A stretch of 64,000 bases of DNA, taken from the NCBI RefSeq assembly GCF_014204415.1, contig NZ_JACHLE010000003.1:248001-312000 (forward strand). The letters are read 5' to 3'. Both the position numbers and the translations under genes were made by a program. The notes beneath the pieces are model-generated. The model saw nothing but the letters and a program-made list of their open reading frames with translations. It searched no databases and had not been told where the DNA came from. Position 1 is the stretch's first letter. Every line of letters begins with the position of its first letter. Below, one piece after another: positions 7,465 through 16,131 of this stretch. The stretch is from Chryseobacterium defluvii (GTDB lineage: Bacteria > Bacteroidota > Bacteroidia > Flavobacteriales > Weeksellaceae).

Positions 7465-7806
7465 ATGGAAAGTTCAGAGCAAATGGCCACATTGAGCCAG
7501 GTCATGGAAAAGATCTCTCAAAGAGGGATAACGCGGGAATTCAGAATGAATGATTCGGGCGAAATGAAATTCGAAAATTCCGGCAAAAATTACCTACCTT
7601 CCGATCTAAGCATTCTCAAAACATACCGCTTTGAAGGGGACAGCAGCCCTGATGATAATGCAGTATTGTATATTGTGAAAGACACGGACGGAAATTTAGG
7701 AATGATCATTGATTCTTATGGGGCAGACAGTAACTATTCCGGTGAAGATTTTGATGCATTTTTAAGAGATATTCCCGTTCATGAAAGTGATGAATTCAAT
7801 CTTTAA
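7465..7806 (+). CDS. Small uncharacterised soluble protein
   Basis: This 113-aa acidic protein has the layout QVMEKISQRGITREFRMN ... YRFEGDSSPDDNAVLYIV ... IDSYGADSN. It resembles the ~100-aa Bacteroidota family that databases often mislabel as phosphoribosylpyrophosphate synthetase; it has no PRPP-binding motif and is far too short to be that enzyme. Function unknown. Cytoplasmic, with no signal. Convergent with the AsmA-like gene. Confidence 0.72.
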   Translation: MESSEQMATLSQVMEKISQRGITREFRMNDSGEMKFENSGKNYLPSDLSILKTYRFEGDSSPDDNAVLYIVKDTDGNLGMIIDSYGADSNYSGEDFDAFLRDIPVHESDEFNL

Positions 7807-7818
7807 ATATATATAGCA

Positions 7819-7852
7819 GCCCCGAAATCATTCAGTTTCAGGGCTTTCTTTT
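7819..7852. terminator. Shared terminator between convergent genes
   Basis: GCCCCGAAA pairs with TTTCAGGGC (one C/A mismatch), followed by a T-rich run. The hairpin overlaps the last codons of the minus-strand gene that ends at 7828. Confidence 0.65.
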
Positions 7853-10485
7853 TTCTTAAAGACCTTCCTGAACAATCCTTTTTTCTTTTTCTCATCCGGT
7901 GAGGCAGATTTTTTATCATGCTGTATTGAGTTGATTTCATTTTTCAGCTCTTTCACAGATTGCTTCATATCTTTTACTGCAGAAACCGTATTTTTAACTG
8001 TTTTCTCTGTCTTATCGATATTTTTCCCGATAAGGGTCTTTTTAAGCCCGCTTTCTATTCCCCGCCAGAATAAATTAAAGAAAGATTTCGTCGGGTCTCG
8101 CGGTATATCTTCTATATTGACAGCCTGGGGCAGCTTCCCGGAGTTGGATCGTACGACCAGATTGGCGATTGCAGTAAGGACTCCTTTTTTTTCACGGTTA
8201 TTTTTATCCAAAATAGCTACTTTCAAATCTTTATGCCTTAGATTAAATGTACCGTATATCTTTTCCGGGTTCCCTTTAAAGTTAAAAAGCATCTCCTGGA
8301 TAGTTCCCGTTGCCGTTACATGAAGATAAGGCCGAATGAAGGGATTGATTCCCTGAGCCGGAAGATTGACCGTTCTGCCTGAAATGGCAAACACGTCTCT
8401 CTGATCGGCAACATCAAAATTCCAGTTTACAGCCAAAGGTGCCAGATTCATAAAGGAGCACTCGATCCGGATATCCACACGGGTCGGTTTTCCTTTAGTC
8501 TTAGCAGAATTCAGGTTTTTTACATCCATATTGAAGTTTCCGAATGTCAGCTTTCCAGGTCCTGCACTCTCCGGAGTATCTTCTTCATAAACTAAAACGG
8601 AATTCTTTACATTCAGATGATCAACAGAGACAGGGAATGTTATGGAACGGAGCATTCTGGAATACAAAGGTTTCTCTTTCGGGTCATCTTTGGGGATCTT
8701 GCTTCTGAAAATATTGGCATCTGCCGATTGAATGGTCACATGGGATGCATTGATGAATTTATTCTGTGAAAAGAGATCCCAACTGCCGTCTGCATTTATC
8801 TGGCTTACTTTCAGATCATACAGGTCTTTTTCCACGGGTATCATTTTGATAAACTGTGCTCTCGAAATGAGAGGCTTCATAGTAAAATTACTGATCTGAG
8901 CTTTATTCTTGTTCACTTTCAAAAGCCCAGCGCTCATATTATAGAATTTTGTCCTGTAGGCAAAGTTTTTTGTGGTGATCACATAATCTTTTGTTTTTAC
9001 GGCAATCCCGCCATGTCCGGATTTTTCGTTCAGCTCGATATCGTTAATAGTTGCATTCAGATCATTAAAGGCTAAAGGCTGATTTCCTTTATCATAAACA
9101 ATATTTGAGTTTTTCAGGGTTACCTTTCTTATAACAACAGGAAACTGAATACCTTTTAGATTAGCCTTTCCCCGGGCTTTCTGTTCTCCGGCTTTGATCG
9201 TTCCTTTTACATTATCCACCAAAACATCCTTTACATCCAGATTCAGTTTCTTATCAATGAATTCCCATTTATTAACATTGAAGGCAACATGAGATACCGA
9301 CAGATCTATCGCAGTCTCCCCGGAAACGGGCGTACCGGGAACAATTGAAACATTTCTCAGCTCTCCGCTTTTAGGGTTTAGTGCTATACTTCCCGCACTG
9401 ATCGTCCTGTGATTGGAAAAAAGAATATCATTTCCCGAAAGCCGGAAGTCTTTGTATCCTACCGGGATGACTTCTTCCTGTGTTTCTTTATTAAGCTTTA
9501 GCTGATCGATATTTACATTCAGGTTTCGGGCAAAGAACAATTTATTTCCATCCGGCTTCATCACCTGAACGACAGCATTATTCAGTTTTATGTTCTCCAG
9601 ATCTACTTCATAATTCAGCGGTTTATCTGATTTTTTGACCGCGGCATTGGTTGTATAGATCGACAAAACAGGGTTTTGAAAGCCGGCATTCGCTAAAGAA
9701 ATTTTATTTTTTTTCAACACCACATCCGTAAATTCCATTTTCTGAATATCAATCTGGAACAGCTTTGGTTTTTGAGGATAAAACCTTTTGAATTGTTCGA
9801 AGGTCAATAGAGGGATCAGCCTGAGATTATCCACAGCCATCTGCCCGTTCGTGGTGGTAATTTTATCGATTCTCAGGACATACAGGTTATCCGGACGAAA
9901 GAAAAAGTTCTTTCCTTTAATATCATAACGATCAAAGACAACAGGTAATTTGTTTTCTACAGACTTTTCCGTCATTTGCAGGTTTTCAACAGACAGATCC
10001 AGTTGGCTCACCGATAGAAATTTTTGTTTTGTATGTCTGAAAATATTAATATTTCCGTTATTGATCCTTATGTTATCAAATAACACGGGATTTCTTTTTT
10101 TTCCCGTTTTATGATCAATAGGTTTTGCAAGGGTGACATTCAGATCCGGCCTGGCCAGCAGAAGATCCGAAGAACTGATCTGCCCTTTAAAAACAGCATC
10201 ATAAATACCCAGACGACTGATCTTTAGCGTATCGATTGTTCCCTGAAGCCCAATAACATTAGTGTTTTGAGGATTTTTACTATTTACCGAGATTCCTGTT
10301 GAAATAATGTTTCCGGTCCCTATATCTACATCCAGCGTTTTATAGGAAACTTTATAATCAGTATTGTTTTTTATGTAATCGGGAAGCCGGGTTTTCAGCC
10401 AGATATTTAAGCCGAAGTTTGCCAATAAAAAAATTATTAACAAAACTCCAACTGCAATCAGTATCTTTTTAACCCATTTATTCAT
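7828..10485 (-). CDS. AsmA-like/DUF748-like inner-membrane-anchored periplasmic protein
   Basis: This 885-aa protein has one N-terminal membrane helix (~8-29), then a long beta-rich periplasmic body with repeated short blocks of the form LxVxNLxL and xxNxNIxxLxL, and a Lys-rich C-terminal tail with a helical stretch (KTVKNTVSAVKDMKQSVKEL). This is the architecture of AsmA/DUF748-type proteins, now regarded as bridge-like lipid-transfer proteins between the inner and outer membranes. Assignment rests on architecture rather than a sharp motif. Transcribed in the same direction as, and 36 bp after, the DUF2797 gene. Confidence 0.72.
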   Translation of the reverse strand: MNKWVKKILIAVGVLLIIFLLANFGLNIWLKTRLPDYIKNNTDYKVSYKTLDVDIGTGNIISTGISVNSKNPQNTNVIGLQGTIDTLKISRLGIYDAVFKGQISSSDLLLARPDLNVTLAKPIDHKTGKKRNPVLFDNIRINNGNINIFRHTKQKFLSVSQLDLSVENLQMTEKSVENKLPVVFDRYDIKGKNFFFRPDNLYVLRIDKITTTNGQMAVDNLRLIPLLTFEQFKRFYPQKPKLFQIDIQKMEFTDVVLKKNKISLANAGFQNPVLSIYTTNAAVKKSDKPLNYEVDLENIKLNNAVVQVMKPDGNKLFFARNLNVNIDQLKLNKETQEEVIPVGYKDFRLSGNDILFSNHRTISAGSIALNPKSGELRNVSIVPGTPVSGETAIDLSVSHVAFNVNKWEFIDKKLNLDVKDVLVDNVKGTIKAGEQKARGKANLKGIQFPVVIRKVTLKNSNIVYDKGNQPLAFNDLNATINDIELNEKSGHGGIAVKTKDYVITTKNFAYRTKFYNMSAGLLKVNKNKAQISNFTMKPLISRAQFIKMIPVEKDLYDLKVSQINADGSWDLFSQNKFINASHVTIQSADANIFRSKIPKDDPKEKPLYSRMLRSITFPVSVDHLNVKNSVLVYEEDTPESAGPGKLTFGNFNMDVKNLNSAKTKGKPTRVDIRIECSFMNLAPLAVNWNFDVADQRDVFAISGRTVNLPAQGINPFIRPYLHVTATGTIQEMLFNFKGNPEKIYGTFNLRHKDLKVAILDKNNREKKGVLTAIANLVVRSNSGKLPQAVNIEDIPRDPTKSFFNLFWRGIESGLKKTLIGKNIDKTEKTVKNTVSAVKDMKQSVKELKNEINSIQHDKKSASPDEKKKKGLFRKVFKKKESPETE

Positions 10486-10521
10486 ATTTGTAATTTGGTG
10501 AATTACATTCTAAATATATGA

Positions 10522-11319
10522 TTAATTTTTTACATTCAAACGAATCACATATCCTTCATGTCCTCTTACATTGATAAAATCTCCACCTTCAAAACCAAGA
10601 TACTGGCCTTTTATTCCTGTCAGCCGACCCGAAAATTCAGGTTTTTTATCCAAAGTAAAAGAGTTTACTTTCTCGGGCTTTTCAAACGGGTAATCAAACT
10701 TCCATAAATTTTCACCTTCACTATAGAATTTTTGGAAATCCTCGGGAAAGTATTGCTTCACCTTTTGCTGAAAATCTGCCAAGTCTATTTCTCCTTCAAA
10801 ATCATCCTGAAGCATTTTTTTCCAACTTGTTTTATCCGGTACATGCTGCTTTAAAGCAACTTCTATCATTCCCGCCTCATAACGGTTCTCTGTTCTTGCG
10901 ATGGGCAATGCAAATGTAGCTCCCTGATCGATCCATCGTGTCGGGATCTGGGTATTTCGGGTCACTCCTACTTTTATTTCTCCGGTATACGCCAGATACA
11001 CTGTGTGTGGCTGGAGCTGAATTTCTTTTTCCACTTCCAGATCACGTTCTGCAACTCCTAAGTGGGCTGTAGAAAGCTCTGGACGGATAATAGTATCGCT
11101 GGCATAAGGGCTCTCAAAAAAACAGCTTTTGCAGAAACCCATTCTGTAGATCGGCTTATTTTCTCCACAATTCACACATTGAAATCCTGTATGCTGTATA
11201 GTAAGTTCCTTTCCGAACAATTCATTCATGTGGATCAGGTCTCCCGAAAGGTTAAGATAATATTGTATGGGTTGAGCATCATAGCTCGTCATCTTTAAAA
11301 TTTGCCCTTGAAACTGCAT
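10522..11319 (-). CDS. DUF2797 protein with zinc ribbon
   Basis: This 265-aa protein has a four-Cys zinc ribbon (CVNC, C48/C51; CKSC, C63/C66) followed by the DUF2797 core: TVYLAYTGEIKVGVTR and RWIDQGATFALPIARTENRY. The core vaguely recalls a GIY-YIG fold (short strand, then Arg and Gly, with a downstream Glu), but I would not call it a nuclease. Cytoplasmic. Probably co-transcribed with the AsmA-like gene downstream. Biochemical role unknown. Confidence 0.85.
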   Translation of the reverse strand: MQFQGQILKMTSYDAQPIQYYLNLSGDLIHMNELFGKELTIQHTGFQCVNCGENKPIYRMGFCKSCFFESPYASDTIIRPELSTAHLGVAERDLEVEKEIQLQPHTVYLAYTGEIKVGVTRNTQIPTRWIDQGATFALPIARTENRYEAGMIEVALKQHVPDKTSWKKMLQDDFEGEIDLADFQQKVKQYFPEDFQKFYSEGENLWKFDYPFEKPEKVNSFTLDKKPEFSGRLTGIKGQYLGFEGGDFINVRGHEGYVIRLNVKN

Positions 11320-11375
11320 AACTGTTCTCTTTTTTAAGTAAATTTAATGAATATTTTTTCAAAAAGTAAATTTCA

Positions 11376-11383
11376 TATTTTTG
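11376..11383 (+). promoter_or_regulatory. -7 promoter element for the epimerase gene
   Basis: TATTTTTG is an exact TAnnTTTG match 19 bp upstream of the ATG at 11403, in the spacer divergent from the DUF2797 gene. Confidence 0.65.
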
Positions 11384-11402
11384 CGCTAATAAAAAATCAC
11401 GG

Positions 11403-12425
11403 ATGATTTATCTTGTAACCGGAGGAAGCGGATTTATTGGTTCTCATTTGGTAGAACAATTGCTTAAAAATGGACATTCTGTCATAAACATTGACAACTT
11501 TGATAATTTTTACGATTATCGGATCAAAATTAAAAATACCCTGGAGTCTTTAGGCCAGTCTTCTGACTTTGATTTTTCTGATAAGGAAACTGATATTAAA
11601 AATTTGATTTCAATATCAAAATCAGATAATTACACCCTATACTATCAGGATATCCGGGATAAAAACGGTCTTGAAAATATATTCCGGGAGCATAAGATCG
11701 ATCTGGCGGTCCATCTGGCGGCTCTTGCCGGAGTTCGCCCCTCGATTGAAAGGCCATTGGAATACGAGGAAGTAAACATTCGCGGAACAATGAATCTTTG
11801 GGAACTGTGTAAAGATTTCAACATCAAAAAATTTGTTTGCGCCTCTTCTTCAAGTGTTTATGGAAATAACGAAAAAATCCCTTTTGCTGAAACGGATAAT
11901 GTGGACAATCCTATTTCTCCTTACGCCGCCACCAAGAAATGTGGTGAAATACTTGGTCATGTCTATCATCAGTTATACAATATTGACATGATCCAGTTAC
12001 GGTTTTTCACTGTTTACGGGCCAAGGCAGAGGCCTGACCTGGCCATCCATAAATTTACCCGGCTTATTGCGGAAAATCAGCAGATCCCATTCTATGGGGA
12101 CGGATCGACTGCAAGAGATTATACCTATATTGATGACATCATTGACGGGATTACCAAATCTATCCGCTATCTGGAAAACAATTCCAGGGTATATGAGATC
12201 ATTAATCTTGGAGAAAGCGAAGTGATCAATTTATCCGAAATGCTTTCTACCATTGAGGAAACACTGGATAAAAAAGCCTCTAAAAAAACAATGCCTATGC
12301 AACCAGGAGATGTGCAGAAAACCAATGCCGATATTACCAAGGCCAAAACATTAATCGGGTACAAACCAGACACCCATTTCCAAAATGGCATAAAAAAATT
12401 TGTGGAATGGTTTTTGAGAAAATGA
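11403..12425 (+). CDS. NAD-dependent sugar-nucleotide epimerase, UDP-glucuronate 4-epimerase-like
   Basis: This 340-aa extended SDR has the NAD motif TGGSGFIGSH (6-15), the catalytic serine run SSSSVYG (148-154), YxxxK as Y174-AAT-K178, and RFFTVYGPRQRPD, which is characteristic of UDP-glucuronate epimerases of capsule and LPS loci. Between FYDYRIKIKN and the DIRDK block it carries ~25 residues more than I expect for the family, in a Ser/Asp-rich stretch (~48-76). Acts in the cytoplasm to supply galacturonate-type precursors for surface glycans, though no glycan locus surrounds it. Substrate specificity is inferred only. Confidence 0.85.
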   Translation: MIYLVTGGSGFIGSHLVEQLLKNGHSVINIDNFDNFYDYRIKIKNTLESLGQSSDFDFSDKETDIKNLISISKSDNYTLYYQDIRDKNGLENIFREHKIDLAVHLAALAGVRPSIERPLEYEEVNIRGTMNLWELCKDFNIKKFVCASSSSVYGNNEKIPFAETDNVDNPISPYAATKKCGEILGHVYHQLYNIDMIQLRFFTVYGPRQRPDLAIHKFTRLIAENQQIPFYGDGSTARDYTYIDDIIDGITKSIRYLENNSRVYEIINLGESEVINLSEMLSTIEETLDKKASKKTMPMQPGDVQKTNADITKAKTLIGYKPDTHFQNGIKKFVEWFLRK

Positions 12426-12539
12426 CAACGGAATTGCTATAGGCAGGTTGTAGTACGGCTTGTTACATAGCATGAACAAAAAATAGTAAAAAGAATTGAA
12501 AATCAAGCATAAAAAAGTTTATTTTATAACCTATTTTTA

Positions 12540-12547
12540 TACTTTTG
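12540..12547 (+). promoter_or_regulatory. -7 promoter element for the DUF2795 gene
   Basis: TACTTTTG is an exact TAnnTTTG match 17 bp upstream of the ATG at 12565. Confidence 0.65.
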
Positions 12548-12564
12548 CAAAAAATTAGAAAATT

Positions 12565-12786
12565 ATGTACTGGACATTAGAATTAGCTTCATATTTAAGT
12601 GACGCACCTTGGCCAATGACAAAAGCAGAGCTTATTGATTATGCGATCAGAACTGGTGCACCTATGGAAGTAGTAGAAAACCTTCAGGCCATTGAAGATG
12701 AAGGAGAAATTTATGAATCCATTGAAGAAGTCTGGAGTGACTACCCAACGGATGAGGATTTCCTTTGGAACGAAGACGAATATTAA
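12565..12786 (+). CDS. DUF2795 small acidic protein
   Basis: This 73-aa protein carries the DUF2795 pattern: YLSDAPWPMTKAELIDYAIR followed by a short helix (APMEVVENLQAIED) and a very acidic tail. The protein is cytoplasmic and highly negative. In flavobacteria this gene is short, well expressed and of unknown function. It lies upstream of secA, from which it is separated by the hairpin-bearing spacer described next. Confidence 0.85.
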   Translation: MYWTLELASYLSDAPWPMTKAELIDYAIRTGAPMEVVENLQAIEDEGEIYESIEEVWSDYPTDEDFLWNEDEY

Positions 12787-12790
12787 AAGT

Positions 12791-12832
12791 AATAAGCTTT
12801 AGGCAATATGCTTAAAGCTTATTCCCTTTTTT
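12791..12832 (+). terminator. AU-rich terminator after the DUF2795 gene
   Basis: AATAAGCTTTA (12791-12801) and TAAAGCTTATT (12813-12823) form a perfect 11-bp stem with an 11-nt loop, followed by CCCTTTTTT. The loop and 3' arm can alternatively pair with 12872-12887, giving a mutually exclusive structure. Confidence 0.7.
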
Positions 12833-12871
12833 ATAATATCAAATTGGCACGATAGGCGTGTTGTTAAAAAC

Positions 12872-12894
12872 GCTTAAAGCATATTGCTTTAAGC
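12872..12894 (+). promoter_or_regulatory. Hairpin in the secA leader, complementary to the upstream terminator
   Basis: GCTTAAAGC (12872-12880) and GCTTTAAGC (12886-12894) form a 9-bp hairpin ending 16 bp before the secA ATG. Its 5' part, GCTTAAAGCATATTGC (12872-12887), is complementary with one mismatch to GCAATATGCTTAAAGC (12803-12818) inside the upstream terminator. A switch-like arrangement is possible, but a simple diverged repeat pair would look the same. Confidence 0.5.
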
Positions 12895-12910
12895 ATAAAG
12901 CAAAAAATGT

Positions 12911-15900
12911 ATGAGTTTTTTAAACAAAGTTCTTAAGGGGTTTTTGGGAGACAAAAAAGCGCAGGACCTGAAAGAAGTAAAAAAAGTTGTAACAAAAATC
13001 AAAGCTGTAGAACCTAGTATTCAGCAATTATCTGATGACGGGTTGAGAGAAAAAACTGCTGAATTTAAAGAAAATATAAAATCTGCTTCCAGCAAAATAA
13101 CAGCTCAAATAGAACAGATTAAAGAGCAGATAAAGAATTCAACCAACGTTGATGAAAAAGAAGCTCTTTTCTCAAAGGTTGAATCTCTGAAAAAAGAATC
13201 CTACGAAATTGAAGAAAAAATTCTTGGCCAGCTTCTTCCTGATGCTTTTGCATTAGTAAAGGAAACGGCAAGAAGATGGGCAGAAAACGGAGAGATCCGC
13301 GTAAAAGCCACCGATTGGGATAGAGAATTGGCTGCCACTAAAGATTTTGTTGAAATTCAGGGAGACACTGCCGTTTGGAAAAGCTCATGGGATGCTGCAG
13401 GAACTCCTGTTGTGTGGGATATGGTTCATTATGACGTTCAGTTTATCGGTGGGGTTATTCTTCACAGTGGTAAAATTGCCGAGATGGCAACCGGCGAAGG
13501 TAAAACTTTGGTGGGAACTCTTCCTATCTATCTGAATGCCCTCCCAGGAAGAGGAGTTCACGTAGTAACCGTGAACGACTACCTTGCCAAAAGGGACTCT
13601 GCATGGATGGGACCGCTTTACCAGTTCCACGGAATGTCGATCGATTGTATCGATAACCACCAGCCCAACTCAGACGGAAGAAGAAAAGCCTATAACTCAG
13701 ATATTACTTACGGAACTAACAATGAATTCGGTTTCGACTACCTGAGAGATAACATGGTAACATCGCCATCCGAACTGGTACAAAGAGAATTAAACTTTGC
13801 CATTGTGGACGAGGTGGACTCCGTACTGGTAGATGACGCAAGAACACCATTGATCATTTCCGGTCCCGTTGCACAGGGAGACAGACAGGAATTTGATGTG
13901 CTTAAACCTTCTATCGACAGAATTGTTGAAGTTCAGAAAAAAACAGTTTCTACCATATTCAATGAAGCCAAAAAATTAATTGCTGCCGGAAACACAAAAG
14001 AAGGCGGCTTTAAATTACTTCAGGCATACAGAGGCCTTCCGAAAAACAGACAGCTGATCAAATTTTTATCAGAAAGCGGAAACAGAGCCTTACTTCAAAA
14101 GACTGAAGCCCAGTACATGCAGGATAACAACCGTGATATGCCGATCGTAGATAAAGATCTTTATTTTGTGATTGAGGAGAAAAACAATCAGGTTGATCTT
14201 ACAGATAAAGGAATTGATTATATGTCCCAAGGGAATGAGGATCCTAACTTCTTCGTTCTTCAGGATATCGGTACTGAAATTGCAGAGCTTGAAGCCAAAA
14301 ATTTATCTAAAGAAGAGGAATTTGAAGCTAAAGAAAAACTTTTCAGTGAATTTGCTGAAAAATCCGAGCGTGTTCACACGATGAGCCAGCTATTAAAAGC
14401 CTATACATTATTTGAAAAAGATGATGAATATGTGGTGATAGATGGTGAAGTAAAGATCGTTGATGAGCAGACGGGACGTATCATGGAAGGGCGCCGTTAT
14501 TCAGACGGGCTTCACCAGGCGATCGAAGCTAAGGAAAATGTAAAAATTGAGGCTGCAACCCAAACTTTTGCGACTATTACACTTCAGAATTATTTCCGTA
14601 TGTACAACAAGCTTGCGGGGATGACCGGTACAGCCGAAACTGAGGCTGGCGAGCTTTGGCAGATCTATAAACTGGATGTAGTGGTAATTCCTACCAACCG
14701 TCCTATTTTAAGAAACGACAGACAAGACTTGGTCTATAAAACAAACAGAGAAAAATATAATGCGGTTATTGAAGAGGTTGAGAGCTTAACAGCAGCCGGA
14801 AGGCCTGTACTTGTGGGTACAACTTCTGTTGAAATTTCTCAGTTGCTTTCAAAAGCCCTTCAACTAAGAAAAATCCCACACCAGGTATTGAATGCAAAGC
14901 TTCACAAAAAGGAAGCAGAAATTGTTGCGGGAGCAGGACAGCCGGGAGTAGTAACTATTGCAACGAACATGGCGGGCCGTGGTACGGATATCAAGCTTAC
15001 AAAAGAAGTAAAAGATGCAGGAGGTTTAGCGATCATTGGTACTGAGAGGCACGATTCAAGGCGTGTTGACAGACAGCTCAGAGGTAGAGCGGGACGTCAG
15101 GGAGACCCTGGAAGCTCTCAGTTCTATGTTTCCCTGGAAGACAACCTGATGCGTTTGTTCGGTTCTGAAAGAATTGCTAAAATGATGGACAGAATGGGTC
15201 ATAAGGAAGGTGAGGTTATTCAGCACTCCATGATCACCAAGTCTATTGAAAGAGCACAGAAGAAGGTAGAAGAGAACAACTTCGGGATCAGAAAGAGGCT
15301 TCTTGAGTATGATGATGTAATGAACAAGCAGCGTGATGTGATCTATAAAAGAAGAAAGAATGCCTTATTCGGAGATCACCTGAAGTATGACATTACCAAC
15401 ATGATCTTTGATGTTTCCCATTCTATTGTTTCAAAAGGTAAAGCAAACGGGAACTATAAGGATTTTGAATTCGATATCATTAAGAATTTCACCATGGAAT
15501 CCCCTGTTTCTGAAAATGATTTCAAAAACAAAACGGTTCAGGATCTTACCAATATTCTTTTCAAGGCTGCTCAGGAGGATTACCAGATGAAACTTAATCT
15601 TTTAAAAGAAAAATCTTTCCCGATCATTGAGAATGTATATCAAAACCAGGGATCGATGTTTAAAATGATCCAGGTTCCTTTCACAGACGGCCACAAGACC
15701 ATGACTATTGTTACCGACCTGAAAGAAGCTTATGAAACGCAGTGTGATAGTTTAATCAATGATTTTGAAAAGAACATTACTTTAGCCATTATTGATGAAA
15801 ACTGGAAACTTCATCTACGTGAAATGGATGATTTGAGAAGATCTTCACAAGGGGCCGTTTATGAGCAGAAAGACCCGCTTGTGATTTATAAGCAGGAATC

Positions 15901-15982
15901 TTTCCATCTTTTCAGTGAAATGATCGACAAATTGAACAAAGAGATTATTTCTTTCTTATACAAAGGAGAAATCCCGGCTTAA
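12911..15982 (+). CDS. secA: Preprotein translocase ATPase SecA
   Basis: 1023 aa. Walker A ATGEGKT (193-199), the DEAD-type [40 protein letters not shown] and the scaffold/wing region are all present. It drives preproteins through SecYEG at the inner membrane. It is longer than the E. coli protein because of a charged helical insertion ahead of Walker A (~residues 55-110) and a longer middle part, both usual in Bacteroidota. The C-terminal Cys-rich zinc/SecB-binding motif is absent; the protein ends FLYKGEIPA. The start at 12911 gives the standard [16 protein letters not shown]-terminus. Confidence 0.97.
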   Translation: MSFLNKVLKGFLGDKKAQDLKEVKKVVTKIKAVEPSIQQLSDDGLREKTAEFKENIKSASSKITAQIEQIKEQIKNSTNVDEKEALFSKVESLKKESYEIEEKILGQLLPDAFALVKETARRWAENGEIRVKATDWDRELAATKDFVEIQGDTAVWKSSWDAAGTPVVWDMVHYDVQFIGGVILHSGKIAEMATGEGKTLVGTLPIYLNALPGRGVHVVTVNDYLAKRDSAWMGPLYQFHGMSIDCIDNHQPNSDGRRKAYNSDITYGTNNEFGFDYLRDNMVTSPSELVQRELNFAIVDEVDSVLVDDARTPLIISGPVAQGDRQEFDVLKPSIDRIVEVQKKTVSTIFNEAKKLIAAGNTKEGGFKLLQAYRGLPKNRQLIKFLSESGNRALLQKTEAQYMQDNNRDMPIVDKDLYFVIEEKNNQVDLTDKGIDYMSQGNEDPNFFVLQDIGTEIAELEAKNLSKEEEFEAKEKLFSEFAEKSERVHTMSQLLKAYTLFEKDDEYVVIDGEVKIVDEQTGRIMEGRRYSDGLHQAIEAKENVKIEAATQTFATITLQNYFRMYNKLAGMTGTAETEAGELWQIYKLDVVVIPTNRPILRNDRQDLVYKTNREKYNAVIEEVESLTAAGRPVLVGTTSVEISQLLSKALQLRKIPHQVLNAKLHKKEAEIVAGAGQPGVVTIATNMAGRGTDIKLTKEVKDAGGLAIIGTERHDSRRVDRQLRGRAGRQGDPGSSQFYVSLEDNLMRLFGSERIAKMMDRMGHKEGEVIQHSMITKSIERAQKKVEENNFGIRKRLLEYDDVMNKQRDVIYKRRKNALFGDHLKYDITNMIFDVSHSIVSKGKANGNYKDFEFDIIKNFTMESPVSENDFKNKTVQDLTNILFKAAQEDYQMKLNLLKEKSFPIIENVYQNQGSMFKMIQVPFTDGHKTMTIVTDLKEAYETQCDSLINDFEKNITLAIIDENWKLHLREMDDLRRSSQGAVYEQKDPLVIYKQESFHLFSEMIDKLNKEIISFLYKGEIPA

Positions 15983-16005
15983 GAAAGACCTAATTAAGCA
16001 TACTT

Positions 16006-16040
16006 AAAAGCCGCGTCAACATGGTTGACGCGGCTTTTAT
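16006..16040 (+). terminator. Strong secA terminator
   Basis: A perfect 15-bp stem: AAAAGCCGCGTCAAC (16006-16020), 3-nt loop, GTTGACGCGGCTTTT (16024-16038), then A and T-rich DNA. Confidence 0.9.
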
Positions 16041-16107
16041 TATTCTATGGATATTAATTTTATGATAAAAATCAATTTTATGGTTTATTTAGAATAATTA
16101 AAAACAA

Positions 16108-16115
16108 TATATTTG
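16108..16115 (+). promoter_or_regulatory. -7 promoter element for the first TonB receptor
   Basis: TATATTTG is an exact TAnnTTTG match 16 bp upstream of the ATG at 16132. Two copies of AATTTTATG (16056-16064 and 16074-16082, 18 bp apart) lie just upstream and could bind a regulator. Confidence 0.62.
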
Positions 16116-16131
16116 CAAAAAAATTGCTTAC

